A DNA stretch of 64,000 bases. Source: Wuchereria bancrofti. Its lineage: Eukaryota; Nematoda; Chromadorea; Rhabditida; Onchocercidae. A program made the position numbers and the translations under genes. Position 1 is the stretch's first letter, and each line of letters opens with the position of its first letter. The stretch is from contig SSBO01000001.1 in assembly GCA_005281725.1 (NCBI GenBank), forward strand, positions 1,472,399 to 1,536,398, in the 5' to 3' direction. The notes under the pieces were generated by a model. That model was not told where the DNA came from. It did no database searches and worked only from the letters and a program-made list of their open reading frames with translations. This document shows, in pieces, positions 38,775 through 50,983 of this stretch.

Positions 38775-41563
38775 GTGATAGTTAAATATGATATTCACAG
38801 GGACTAAATAATTAGCTCTAATTATGTTTGCGACAATTACTACGTGTGTGAATTTGAATTTTTGAAATTACAGAAATTGCATACTCTTTTTTGAAAAAAG
38901 ACAGGGACGAAAAATTTTGGAAAAATTGATTTTAGAAATAGTTTAAAATTCTCAACATAATTTTCAAATTAAATATAAATTCACCTGAGCAGAGAAAATT
39001 TGCAAAGACAAATTGCATTAATTATCGCACTTATTATCTTATTGTTCTTTGATTACCTGTAAAGGTAAGCTTTTGCAAAATTTTAATATAATTTCAGAAA
39101 CCAATCATTCATTTTGATGCAATCAAATACAGTGCATGAAAAATATTAACCTTAAAATTGCTCAGATTTATGAAATATCTATAGACTATTTAAAAGATAA
39201 TATTGTATGGGATACAGAATAAAATTCATTTCATATACTTCTGGTAAGAAGACAAACTGCGCCGCGCTCTAATTAAACTTACAGACAAATGAAATAAGAG
39301 TAGAAATGTCATCAATTTATATAGCCAATATGCAAATTACGATAAAACATGCGGCAGAAGTATTTGTTACTGATCATAGTTCTGTTATCAATAATTGTGA
39401 GCGGTTTAATTGTGATGTCACTGCAAGGAATTATCATTTAAGTACCACAGGGTTAGTTGATTGTTTCTTTATCACTTCACTTTTACCGGTAGATTCAATC
39501 TTGATGGGTTCTAGTAGAAAGGAAAGATACGACGAAAAAGATGACAAGATTTTTTTGAAAATTTATTGGGATAATCTTTAATATTTTTCTTTTTTAATAG
39601 ATTAGCCAGTGATATTATCAAGTGACACGTATGATAAAATAATTTAAAATAAAGTATTTTGAAATTACATCGTGTAGCGAATTTACACTTTCGTTTTTGA
39701 TGCAATAAAAAGTAAAGTTTGCATATAATCTGAATATTTTAGTCTAAATTTTATTGATTTAATTTAAATTTTATTTTCCTATCAAAAGTTTCCACCAACT
39801 GCACAATTTCTAATGTTAGCTAGTGACACTATCAAATGACATCATTGATTTCCATAATAAGGGCTACCTTTAATGGCTTAAATGAAATCAAACTAAGTAA
39901 TAAATGATTTAATAAAAAAGAAAATAATCTTTGCACATTTATTATTATACAATTTTTTTTAAATGTCATAAATATAATGCAAAATTTAAAACAAATTAGA
40001 ATTAATACGTGCTATTTTGAATACAAAACTTGACCTAAATTAAATTTTGTGTGCAAAAATGGAATTTGAGAAAGAGTAATAATAAAGGGAAACTGGGAAA
40101 GTTACCCGATGGATTGCTCTTAGATAAACACTGATCTAAAAGATCTAACACAAAAGATATGATTGATCTTCATAATTTGCATATATCATGCGTGAAATAA
40201 GGGTGCAGGAGGCTAAATTAGGGCAAGTAGCAGGGCAGGGTAGTCTCGCGGGTTTGGGAAGGCGGGAAGGGGAGGGAATTCTGAAGTTGGTGTGATTTTG
40301 TTTTCCTCTATTTGAAACGGTGTAGAGTACTGCGAAATTCGGATGATTAACTATGAGAAGTGAAGAGGAGGAAAAAAAGCGGATCCGGAAATAAGAAAAT
40401 GAGAATATGAATTAAGTGCTTGCAAACAATATTTTCAGGATGAGACGGTTGATTTGTTAGTTGATTCTCTTAGAAATGTAAATCTATGAGTGAATTTGAA
40501 AATAAATGAAATGAGATAAAAGGAATGGAATCGATCTGAAATGAATTATTGCATTGAATGAAATCGAAATTAAACTTTGAGTGTGGCGATTAAAGCAAGT
40601 GACAATAAAACTGTCACTTGCATACTGAATATTTAGTTACATTTTAGACAAAAGTTTCGGAATATTTTAAGATTTCTACTATTACCGAAATAAATTGTTG
40701 TAATTACCAACAATTACTGTGAAAGAATAGAAATGGTTAGCGTAGCGTTTATGATTCATTACTAGACGTAAGGATTGAAAGTTGACGTTCACGTTATGTT
40801 ACATTATCAAAGTTTACATCTAAATAAAGTTACTCCTAAAAACCACTATAAAATGTGTACATTTTATTTGTTTAATATTTGACTTATGAGATTGCGTGAT
40901 TCTTCAATCATTTAAATATTATGCACAAAATACATTTCCTTTTTTTCATTTCTTACCTATTTATGAAAAATTAATGTGAAAATTAAAATTTTGGAGTTTT
41001 AGGAATTTATAAGCTATCAAATGGTAGATTTAACTTAGTGTTTTTCATAAGTTTATTTAAAGAAATAATGGATTTGTCTACTTTTATCATCCGACAGTTC
41101 AGTGTAGCGTGCAAATGCGCACATCAAATAAACCCCTTGTAGATATCATAAAAAGAGCTCAAAGCGTTAATGTTACTTTATTCCCTTTTAATCTATCCGC
41201 TTTAGTTATGCACTATCTATTCATTGAAATCTGTAAATTTAAACAATATTCTTATTTCGAAATTCAAAATTGACATTCAAAAATTCTTTAACAATTTCTG
41301 CACTTTATTACGCGAAATGAAACGGAGCAAGAAAGAGTAGGAGAGTTCTAGTCTTAATTTTCAAGTAAATATTATTAGATAAATTCTTCCTAATCTTCCT
41401 GTTTTTTGTTGCATGCTAAAATTGTAAATCATGAAGAGCAAGGATTCGACTTCAGGAATAGTATTATGAAAGCAATTGAAGGATTCATTAGTAATATTTT
41501 AATGTATGAGTTTATCAATTAAATTATTGTATTGATTATCCACTTTTTTTTTCTAAATTTCAG
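38775..41563. other. Intergenic region with a G-rich island
   Basis: Mostly AT-rich with no supported gene. A purine/G-rich block at 40199-40290 stands out (see the separate entry). The 5' leader or an upstream exon of the KH gene may lie near 41431, where a short ATG frame occurs, but it could not be joined in phase. Confidence 0.5.
40250..40276 (+). other. Potential G-quadruplex motif
   Basis: Five G runs of at least three: 40250-40252, 40256-40258, 40264-40266, 40269-40272 and 40274-40276, with loops of 1-5 nt. This meets the usual G3+N1-7 definition. It sits in a G-rich island about 1.3 kb upstream of the KH gene in an otherwise very AT-rich window. Confidence 0.7.
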
Positions 41564-41609
41564 TTTAATTCTAAAAGAACATATACATCAAGCGAGTAAT
41601 TTGAATTGG

Positions 41610-44600
41610 ATGTGTGAGTGTATTCCATCGCTGAGTATGCCAATTGCGGGCTATTGGGCTCTTCGCGGTGGTTTTACACCGCGAGCAAATCCCAGATATC
41701 CAAATGCTCATTTCCCACAGCAGGACATGTTTCGGCAACCACGTAGCGAATTTTTTGTCAGTTTTTATCATCGTTCACAAGAAAGCGCCAAGGTGAGAAA
41801 TTTTCAAATTTAGTAAAGTCTCGAAATGGAAGGGAGGGAGAACTTTTCAATTAATTTCGGCGATTAAAAGATTTAAGACAAAGTTTTCACAGAAAGAAGC
41901 CTGAAATTTTATTTCATTCGAGGGCATAATACAAACAAATAAATTTTACAGATGTTATAGACTATGAATTTTTGACAATTAAATGTTAGGAAATTTTAAG
42001 TTTGAAATTTCACTTCAAGACATTCACCATTTCTTATTTAGACCATTATATTTAATTGGATCTTAATAGCTCTTGCAACAATAAACAAAAATATAATAAT
42101 ACTGATCTAGCCAAGCTTAAGCGTACAGGAAAGCCAAGAGTAAAAAATAAAGCTATATATTCGGGACTGTAAATTACAATTCGTTTTTGCGTTATATTAC
42201 CCCTCAAATTACAATTTTAGATGTTTGATGCCATGAAACGACGAGTAGAACTTGCTTATGAACAGCGTCGTAAGTCAGAAGCAAATCGGTTGCAAAAAGC
42301 TACAAATGGAAACACGATGCAATACTTGGAACGGGTATATTCGAAATTTCTTGAATTATAACTGCAAATAAAAAGTAAGGAAGGAAACCTAAAATAAATT
42401 TATTTTTCAAACTTTCCAACACGCAGGTACATATAGTAAATACTGTACACTAAAAATTCTCAAAATGCAAAACTGATTATATCAATACATTTTGTTAAAG
42501 AGCATCTCACCACTTTTATCCATACTCACTTGGGAATAATACGATACTTATGCAAACAATGAGATTTATTGAATTATGTTTTGTTTACAAAATATTATTA
42601 TCTCTTTAATCATCCTGAAAGTTTATTTGAAGGGTTAAATAAGTTTGTAATTTCAATAGATTAGAGGTAACTACTTGATAGAAGAAATTTTTGGCGCAAT
42701 TTGCACGAGTTTAAAAATTTATATTATATTCACGACTTTATTTCAGTGCCTACATTTGAAATAGTTAACCAGTATTTAGAAGTTTTTTATGAAGATTTTA
42801 CCATTACTGTTTGTTGATTTAGTGTTATAGCTTTTCCGATGCTTAGTCTCTATATACGATTCATATATCGAATTTGAACCGTATTTAGAGTTTAAATATC
42901 AATAGAAGCTATACGATGGAAAAATTTTTCCTCTTAAAATTTTAGGATTTTAAGGAAAAATTCTTAAAATTTACGTCTTTTAAAGATTCCATTATCGAAA
43001 AATGTTACGTTAACAATCGAAATACCAAATGCCGAACATGCTGGCATGATAGAGCGAATGGAAGCTTGGTGTGATGAAGATTCAATACCACAAATTATGC
43101 AAGATACTGGTGTACTCATTCAGTTCCCGGATTTGGCGCCTGATGCTAAAAATGGCAATGATTATGTAAATAGAGTGGGTTTGGTTATGGAATTTTGAGT
43201 CTCAAAATTCTCATCGAATTTTTATTCATATAGTTCCTGTTCTAGCATAAAATTCGAAAATATTTACAATCTTATTACATATTTTGGGATTTTGTATTAG
43301 CTAAAGAAATTAGCATATTTCTCTAACAATTTTCTGAAATAGAAATTTCTTTTTAAATTTTTAAGGCATAGAAGTTTATTTAGCTAACTGCAGGTGACGT
43401 TAACAGGACCGCTGGCGAATGTTGAACAAGCCAGGATTCGAATTAGAGTATGATATGCTTCCTGATTTTCTTCGCTTACGCTGATACTCATTTTTGTTTT
43501 CAAATTGAAAATTTGCAAATGACTAGAGATTTCTTTTTTTTTTTGATTGCAGTAGTTATGCTGTTTGATGATATGTAAAATTTTTTATCAAAATATTATA
43601 ATGTCTTGCAGAATTTTACGCCTGTAGCAATCAGTTTTCCTCTAAAGACATTAAAACCTAATATATTAATGAAGGACGTAAAAAGTGTTATTGATAAAGC
43701 GATTGCAGAAAAATTAATTAATTTTCCTAACCTCGAAATAATGGTGCAGTCGTCACAGTTGGTGAGTTCTTTCCTGCTTGATAATCTGAGTTTTTTGACA
43801 AATCAAGATTGTTGTTCTTCGTGTGAGAGGTAAAAGGCATTAGTTATCAAAGAACAAATGAAACCTAAAAAAATAATAGTGAGTTTTAAGCTTTTTTTTT
43901 TCGTTAATTTTGAGTTATTTTTTTAACTTCAAATTTTAACTATCTTAGCAAAATTTTGGAAATGAATAGAGATTCTGCATATATTTTTCTCCATTGATTC
44001 AACGACTGGAAAATACCTAATATTACCTATTTTATAGTCAAAGGATCCCGTTCCATCGTGTGTTGTGCGTGGTGTACCATCACACGAAGGAGATATATGT
44101 AATGCCTGTACAGCTCTTCATCGATTGCTGCTTGATACTACAAACGACAATGAACATGTAAATCTTGCTGATTTAAGAACTCTGCTAAACTGTTTCAGAG
44201 TTCAAGTCAAACATAATTACAAAGACCTAGTGATAAATTCAAAACTGGAAAGTTAACTAAACAGGCTGAAGCATACTTTTTCTAGGGTTCAGCAAAGATA
44301 TTTTCAACAGTAATGGATATACCAGCTGTGCAACAGTTAGCTGTTACGGGTGTACCAGATGGATATTTGATACGAACGATAAGTTTAGAAACAAATGCTA
44401 TCATTTATTTTCCAACTGTGGCAGATCGTCATTTTGGAGCAACTGTATTTTATCTCTATGGTTCTGTGCATGCTATTATGAAAGCTAGGAAATATATTCA
44501 GGTTCACTATTCTTATTTATTAAGTATTTCCTATTCTTTACTTCAGTGATTTATTTGCTTATCCCAATTAAATACTTTTTTAAATACTATTCAATTATTA

Positions 44601-47600
44601 TTTTTAATTGTGCAATTTAATTTACATAAAATATCTTTCATTCAGTAGTCAAGGAGAAAATAGTTAGATTTAATGCGGATTGGAACTAGTAATCCAAAAA
44701 AAAGGCTTTTTGAGCGAAAGGTAAAGATGAAATGTTGTTTCAGGGTCTTCTACCTGTACGTCTAATTTTTGATGTGGAAAATAATGACTTACTTTCTCCG
44801 GTTGATGCATCAAGTCGAGAGTTGTTCTTGCGTGATACAGAACGTGATTTGTCAGTTATGGTGAGGAAAAGTCGCTTAGAGGGAGAGCAATTAATGACGA
44901 ACGATACTTTACGAGTATGTTTGATGAAATTTCGAATTTCAGTTTATATTCTTTTCTCGATTATTTACTACCGCATAAAGGAATAAAGAAAATCTTTAAC
45001 TTTTCTTAACTACCTCAGAACACTTGCCAAAATTTTAAAGTGGTCACTGGAATGTCTAAAACCGGAGAAAGATTAGGGATGGAAGATAATTAGAAATTCC
45101 CCTTGTCAATCAACACTAATAGTTGGAAAACATTAGTTTTTATACTTCTTAGTTAATTCTATATCAAATTTTCATTTTCAGAATATCGTAACAATTGAGT
45201 CTGAAGAACACAATCTAACTAATGTTTATGCAATGCGTCATCAGCTTCTTCGGAATAGTGCTTTGGAGAATGAGCCATTAGTCACAACGAAAGATTTCGA
45301 TTTCTTTAAGAATGATTTCAAAGCACGAATTGCTGAAAATAATAAAATTATCGCCGAGGTAAGTTTTAAAATTATAGGAAAATGGGTCCAGTAAGCAAAC
45401 GAGTTGTCGGTCTTCTTTGAGAGATAGGAGGAAAATATTTACTTATTAAAAAGTATGTTTAATGTGGAGAAGTGATGGAGGATTAATTTTTTTAAAAAAA
45501 TTTTTTTAAAAGATTTTTTAAATTGTTTTCAGAATTCAAATGACTCGCTGGCAAAGGCTTCATCATTACTTTATTCCCAGTTGAATCGAAATAAACAGTC
45601 AAGCTGTAAGAGAAATTATGGAAAAATTTTGTTTCTAATTTCTTTTCCTCAAAATTTTATTACAAAATTTTTAGGCATCATTAATCTCTTTCAGTTGCAA
45701 TATGTAGTCAGGACTGTTTTCATTAGAGATTCCTTAAATCTAATTACTTAATTATTTCCTCATCCAATCTAATTTTAAAAGCTTAGTGCACTGGGAAACA
45801 ATCTTCATTGTCGTTATTAATTCTTTTGATAATTTATTATAGTAATTTCCATATTTCTTTCAGCACTGCCAGCAGTACCCGTTCTTTCACCGCCTACAAT
45901 AAATGATATTGCTTCGTTGTTACCACCAATGCATATTTGTCAAGAAATATTGCAACCACTGGCAAATGAAAATGCACCAATCGCATTAGCAGTTGGTGGC
46001 AGTGCTGCAAGTAAATATACTTTTGGAATCTTAGTAATTTAGCTTCGTGATGCATCAGTTATTCAGCAAAAATTTTTTGTTGGAGTTGACTAGTCATACC
46101 TTTAAAAAAGTTATCCTGCAGTATTGTTAGTCTGTCTTTGATATTTGCACAAGTTTCCGCAGTTAAAAATTGGAATATTGTGAATTGAGCGTATGCTGGA
46201 AAATTATTTGAGAAATAGTTTCCAATTTTATTAACTTTTTATTAACCTTAAAACTGGAATTCATATCCGACGGGTTTAACTTTTTTAATAGAGATGAGAT
46301 TACTACTTTTGTTCACATACAGTTTTGACCTAATGTTTGTTTTTTAACTTTTTTTTTCGAAAAAAGCAGCTTATGAATTACATGCGCCATGAGATTAAAA
46401 CTTTTTCATGCCTTCTTTTTACTATTAAAGGAACTTATAACGAATACTGTACAAGTGAAAGTAGTAGTTATAAAAAAATTTGTTAAAAATATATACGAAT
46501 TGACAGTTTAAAAAAAAAACTTAAAAAAGTATAACTTTAATAATCGTTTCAATTTTTCTCATACTATTTCTATTAAAGCTGACACTTGAGGATATGTTAA
46601 GAAATTTTGACTTCATTTTATATCTTTACTCTGTTTTAAAATTTCACTGTGTGAACTTGCGGATAATTCGGAACATCCACATACAAGATTACAGGACGAA
46701 GAAAGATGGAAGAAAGAGAGATAACGTTTCCAGCTTCACCGTCATCAATTGTACGAAAAGTTAGTGACTCGATTTCTATATTACCACACAAAACTTTACT
46801 AGAGCTGTTACATTATTCTGAGAAAACGAAGAAAATAATTGCTTTCTCGTTGACCTTCTCGAAATTTAGGAGCGAGAGTAAAAGAATTATGGGATGTGTG
46901 AAATAATGTTTTATGTCAAATCGGAATCAATGTTAAAAAATATATCTGGAATACAAGTTGAAATTAGTATATTTATAGGAACGAAGTGCTTCAGGTGGGA
47001 TGAATATATCTGTACCACAATTTTTGGATTTATTTAGACAGAATGAAAGTAAGAGTATCGTGATGATTGCAATTGACGATTTTGAAAGACCATTACCGGA
47101 TGTATCTATGCCACGAAAGGTTCTGATTCCAATTTTCAATTTCAGTGTTGAAAATATTCAAAAAATTACTGATAAAAAGGAAACATACAAGTTAGTCAAT
47201 GGATTTAGAAAACTTTAAGCAGTTAATTTCTAAAAACAATGTGACTGCGCCCCCAAAATAGTTTGCAATTCCAATTACGACACCATGTAATTATCTTGAC
47301 TTTTTGAAGCTTTCAATAAGCTTTTCCTCTTTTTCATATTGGTTCTCATCGCAGTGAGTTCACCTATGTGACGAAATAAAAAGTTCGAGGATGTAAAACT
47401 ATTCTAATTGTATTCCATCAAACTTTATTATAGCATATTATTCCTTGCTACTATATCGAGTAGATACTTCTTGTTCAGTTTTTTTTCAGATGGAATATAT
47501 TCGAAATACTGATAAGGCGTCTGCTACTGAAAACCCTAATCAATGTCCGGAAGAGTACGATGCAGGTGCTAGCAATGCTGATTATAATTTAGCAAGCAGC

Positions 47601-50600
47601 ACTACTCCGGAAAATAAAACAGAACCGGAAAATTTGTACGAAAAGTCATCAGTATGTTTGCAGTCGTTTGTATCTCAATCGCAGAGTTTGATGAGTTCTG
47701 GAGCTAATGTTGTCGATGCATTAATCAGTGACCAAGGTAATTTATCAGTGATAGAAAAGAGTAGTTAAAAAAGTGAGACTTTTGTGTGACTTGAGACAAA
47801 TACCTAATTAAATCCACATTTTCAGGTTCTACAACAGTAGCAGTGGCCGCTGCTATGCTTCAAAATAGTCCGCCGCAGTGGTTTCAATCATCTGATACAG
47901 TAGAAGCACTAAAATCAGTTAAATATTTCAGGCATATGCCTCGAATGCAGGAGAAAAACACTATCTCAGAAACATTTGTAAAGCAAGCAGGTACTTATGC
48001 TTATTTGAGATAGCGGGTGGTTCTCAACCCTTTATTAAAATGAATTTCAACCTGCTGATGTTACTAAAACTGGACGAGCTCAGGTTTTTTTTTTTAGGTT
48101 CAGTGTCTACATTTCAAGATTAGGTGTAGCTAATGTAGCAGAGATTTCTAGTTTCTTTTCATTATTTATCTACGTATTGTTATTTATTCTGTTTCAATAT
48201 GTTTTCTATAGAGTGCGCTCAAATCTCAATGGTGAGTTCTCCAGAAAAAACTTGGCAAACGAAAAAAAATCTTCCATTGAAGTCTTCATTTATGAATGAG
48301 GTTTCATCTATAATTTGTTTGTTATTGTTTACTTGAACACTACAGTTCTCTTAATTTTTCTTATTACTAAAAAGTAGTGATAAGCGCAAAAAATAATGAA
48401 GCTTTACTTGATAATTTTTTAGTGGTTGCACTTTACATAATTTCATGATTGTCTCATAATCTCTTTGTTGCATCGGCAATCTTTAATGGAAATAGAATAA
48501 TATGACTATGAAATTCTGATAGTAAATGATGAAAAAAAATTTGAAAAATGTTGAATTCCAGAATTGTATTCGTGAATACCATCGTGACATGGGCGCCAAT
48601 ACAATTAGTGATACATCGCGAGAGTTATTGGCAGAAGGTTGCTGACTTTTTTACATACAATTGCTTATTTTTTCATTCCTAAGATTCATTAAATATTTAT
48701 TCATCAAGTATTTATAACAGTTTGGAATTTAGAATAATTTTCACGTTAAAAATATTTTAGATTTGTGCTGTTTATGTTATTATAGTAACTCCTGTTCAGC
48801 TTCTATAAAGTTGTTCTCATGTCTTTATCTCTACTATCATGAGCAACTACTTTACTAAATTTTCAGAAAGGTGATGACTTTGATTTCTTGTGTCTTTTTT
48901 TCTTGTCTATTGGTCTAATCTTCACTTTTTAATGCCTTGTATTTATAGTGCAAATATTATTAAAGTTTTATGAAATTTGTTTTTGCTCAGTCAGTCGTTT
49001 GCAGAATCGGGAGAAGCTTCATGTGATGTGCGCCTATCATCCTTGTCTGTTAATCGTAATGCCAACTCATTATATTCAGTTTCATGCGGCAACTTTGCAC
49101 AAAATTCTAATCAGCATCGGTTATAGTTTAAAATTTTCGAAAAAATTGATCAGATTTGAACCTTATTTTAAACTGACTTTAAATAATCTTTTACAGATCA
49201 TTGTATCATAACAATGGTATTACTGATGCATATAATTATCGAACAAAACGTCAACCATCGAGAAGTAAAATTTGCTATTTTTTGAAATCTTAAAAGTTTG
49301 CAATTTTTCCTCTTACCATTTATCCTTATGGAATAATATATTTTGAATATTCTAGCACGTGATAATACTGTTTGGGAAAATTCGCATTATTCATCATCAC
49401 AATTTCATCATCATTACACGCATTCGAATACACGTGAAGTTTTTCCAAGAAAGGTGAAGTTATAATTTATCTAATTTTTAAATTTAAAAATATTTTATAT
49501 TCCTGAAAAATTGCATGTTTTACGGATTTTTTTTCCAATTTTTGTAGTACCAAGGACGACCAACTTACAATTCATCGCGGTGGAATTCCAATGATATGGT
49601 ACGTGGTGGCCGTACAATGAGACGACCGATGAATTACTCCGGAGGTTATAACTCATCATTATCTTGTTCTCAAACAACCTGGACCTTTTCATCATCGGGT
49701 TGCAACGAAGGTAGAAGATATGATAATCGAGGAATGACGTATATGCGTTTTAAAAGACAATTTGTTAATGGGGCGCATTTGGAAGAAAGGGGAAAATTTG
49801 ATCGACGAAGGGGACGATGTGCTCCTTTTCATGAGGAACATCAGCATAGCTGTGTCTGTGATCAATTCCGAAAAGGTTATTTCTTCAAATTCCATAGATT
49901 TGATTAGTTTTCTTCTATATATTTATATATTTTCTTCTATGCAATAGGCATCTGAGCAAAGCAGAAAAGCGATCTGTAAAAAAATGGGGGTAAATATCAG
50001 TCAAATTTTCATGTGTATTATAAAGTAGCAGTAAGTCAAATTTGCTATTTTTGTGGATATAATTTTCTTTTTAAATTCCATATTTCTATTAGTTAAATTA
50101 GAATTAAAAGTAACTTCCAAAACATATAATTAAAATTGGCTCTGTTGTAGACTCTGAAAAATTAAACAGTAGCGTTAATAATATTACACCGAAGCTGTTG
50201 GTTAAAACGAAAACTTACGCAGATACAACGAAACGAGTAGATATTATGGTACTGATCGATGAGGCACAAAGGAGTCAAAATGAGCAATCATCACGAAGTG
50301 TACAGCATTTGAATAGTCCGTTTCTTACTTAAATTTAAATTTCGAAATTTGATATTCAGTTTGCAAAAAATGTTGGCAATAATATGACATCATATAATAA
50401 GAATCAAATTTAAACTTATTAGATCTATTTGCTTTACGTTTAGCTCATTGCATTTTGTGAGATATATTGACATTCATGCAAAAGATTCATAATGGTATTT
50501 ACGTTTAGGGCCACCATTAATGATGAAGGAGTTAGAGAAATATACAGGAAATGATGATATCAGTTCGAAATCACACACGGATATGGCAAAAAAAAGCAGC

Positions 50601-50983
50601 ACCGAAGATGAGAAAATTCAAAATAAAACGCTAGTTTTCTTTCTTTTTATAATAGTTATTGCTGGATTTACATGAGTTTTTTTCCAAAAATTTATTTGTA
50701 ACATAAGTTTTTTATTTATTAAAATCAGAAAATTAGCATACAATAATTAAAAAAACATGTGGATTTAAATATCTCTTTCATTTCTAGACTTGCTCAAGAT
50801 GAATCTGGAAGTGAGCAATCGCCGGAAATTATGCAGAAAGGTTTTTCGTTTTCAACTACTTTTTTTTCAACTAGTTTTGATATATCAAAATCGATGTTTT
50901 ATGCCATTTGTCTTCCACCCAACCTATTTCTCATCGCAGCATGGAATTGGCAGCGGGAATTGAGCAAATTAGAACCTCTTTAA
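41610..50983 (+). CDS. Bicaudal-C/GLD-3 family KH-domain protein
   Basis: RNA-regulatory protein of the BicC family; relatives control maternal mRNA poly(A) and translation. Exons: 41564-41792 (ATG 41610), 42221-42334, 42986-43174, 43394-43447, 43612-43761, 44038-44157, 44286-44501, 44744-44914, 45182-45358, 45533-45605, 45864-46010, 46695-46750 (or to 46897), 46979-47119, 47490-47736, 47826-47990, 48212-48300 (or to 48231), 48562-48637, 49005-49119, 49197-49264, 49356-49453, 49548-49875, 50151-50315, 50509 onward. KH-like blocks span about residues 105-400: VTLTIEIPNAEH, DTGVLIQFPD, LTGPLANVEQARIRIR and GLLPVRLIFDV match BicC closely. The RNA-binding GXXG loops are degenerate. The C-terminal half is Ser/Asn/Arg-rich with no SAM domain, so it is more like GLD-3 than BCC-1. 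Two 3' ends are possible: stop at 50675, or splicing through 50788 to a stop at 50983. The start and upstream exons are uncertain. Confidence 0.82.

Noticed and set aside
39306..39581. 91-residue frame between the channel and KH genes
   Set aside because: No recognisable domain, no splice structure and composition like the surrounding intergenic DNA.
48948..49211. 87-residue frame as KH-gene exon in its own frame
   Set aside because: Only the other frame (49005-49119) joins both neighbouring exons in phase, so the long frame is a shadow.
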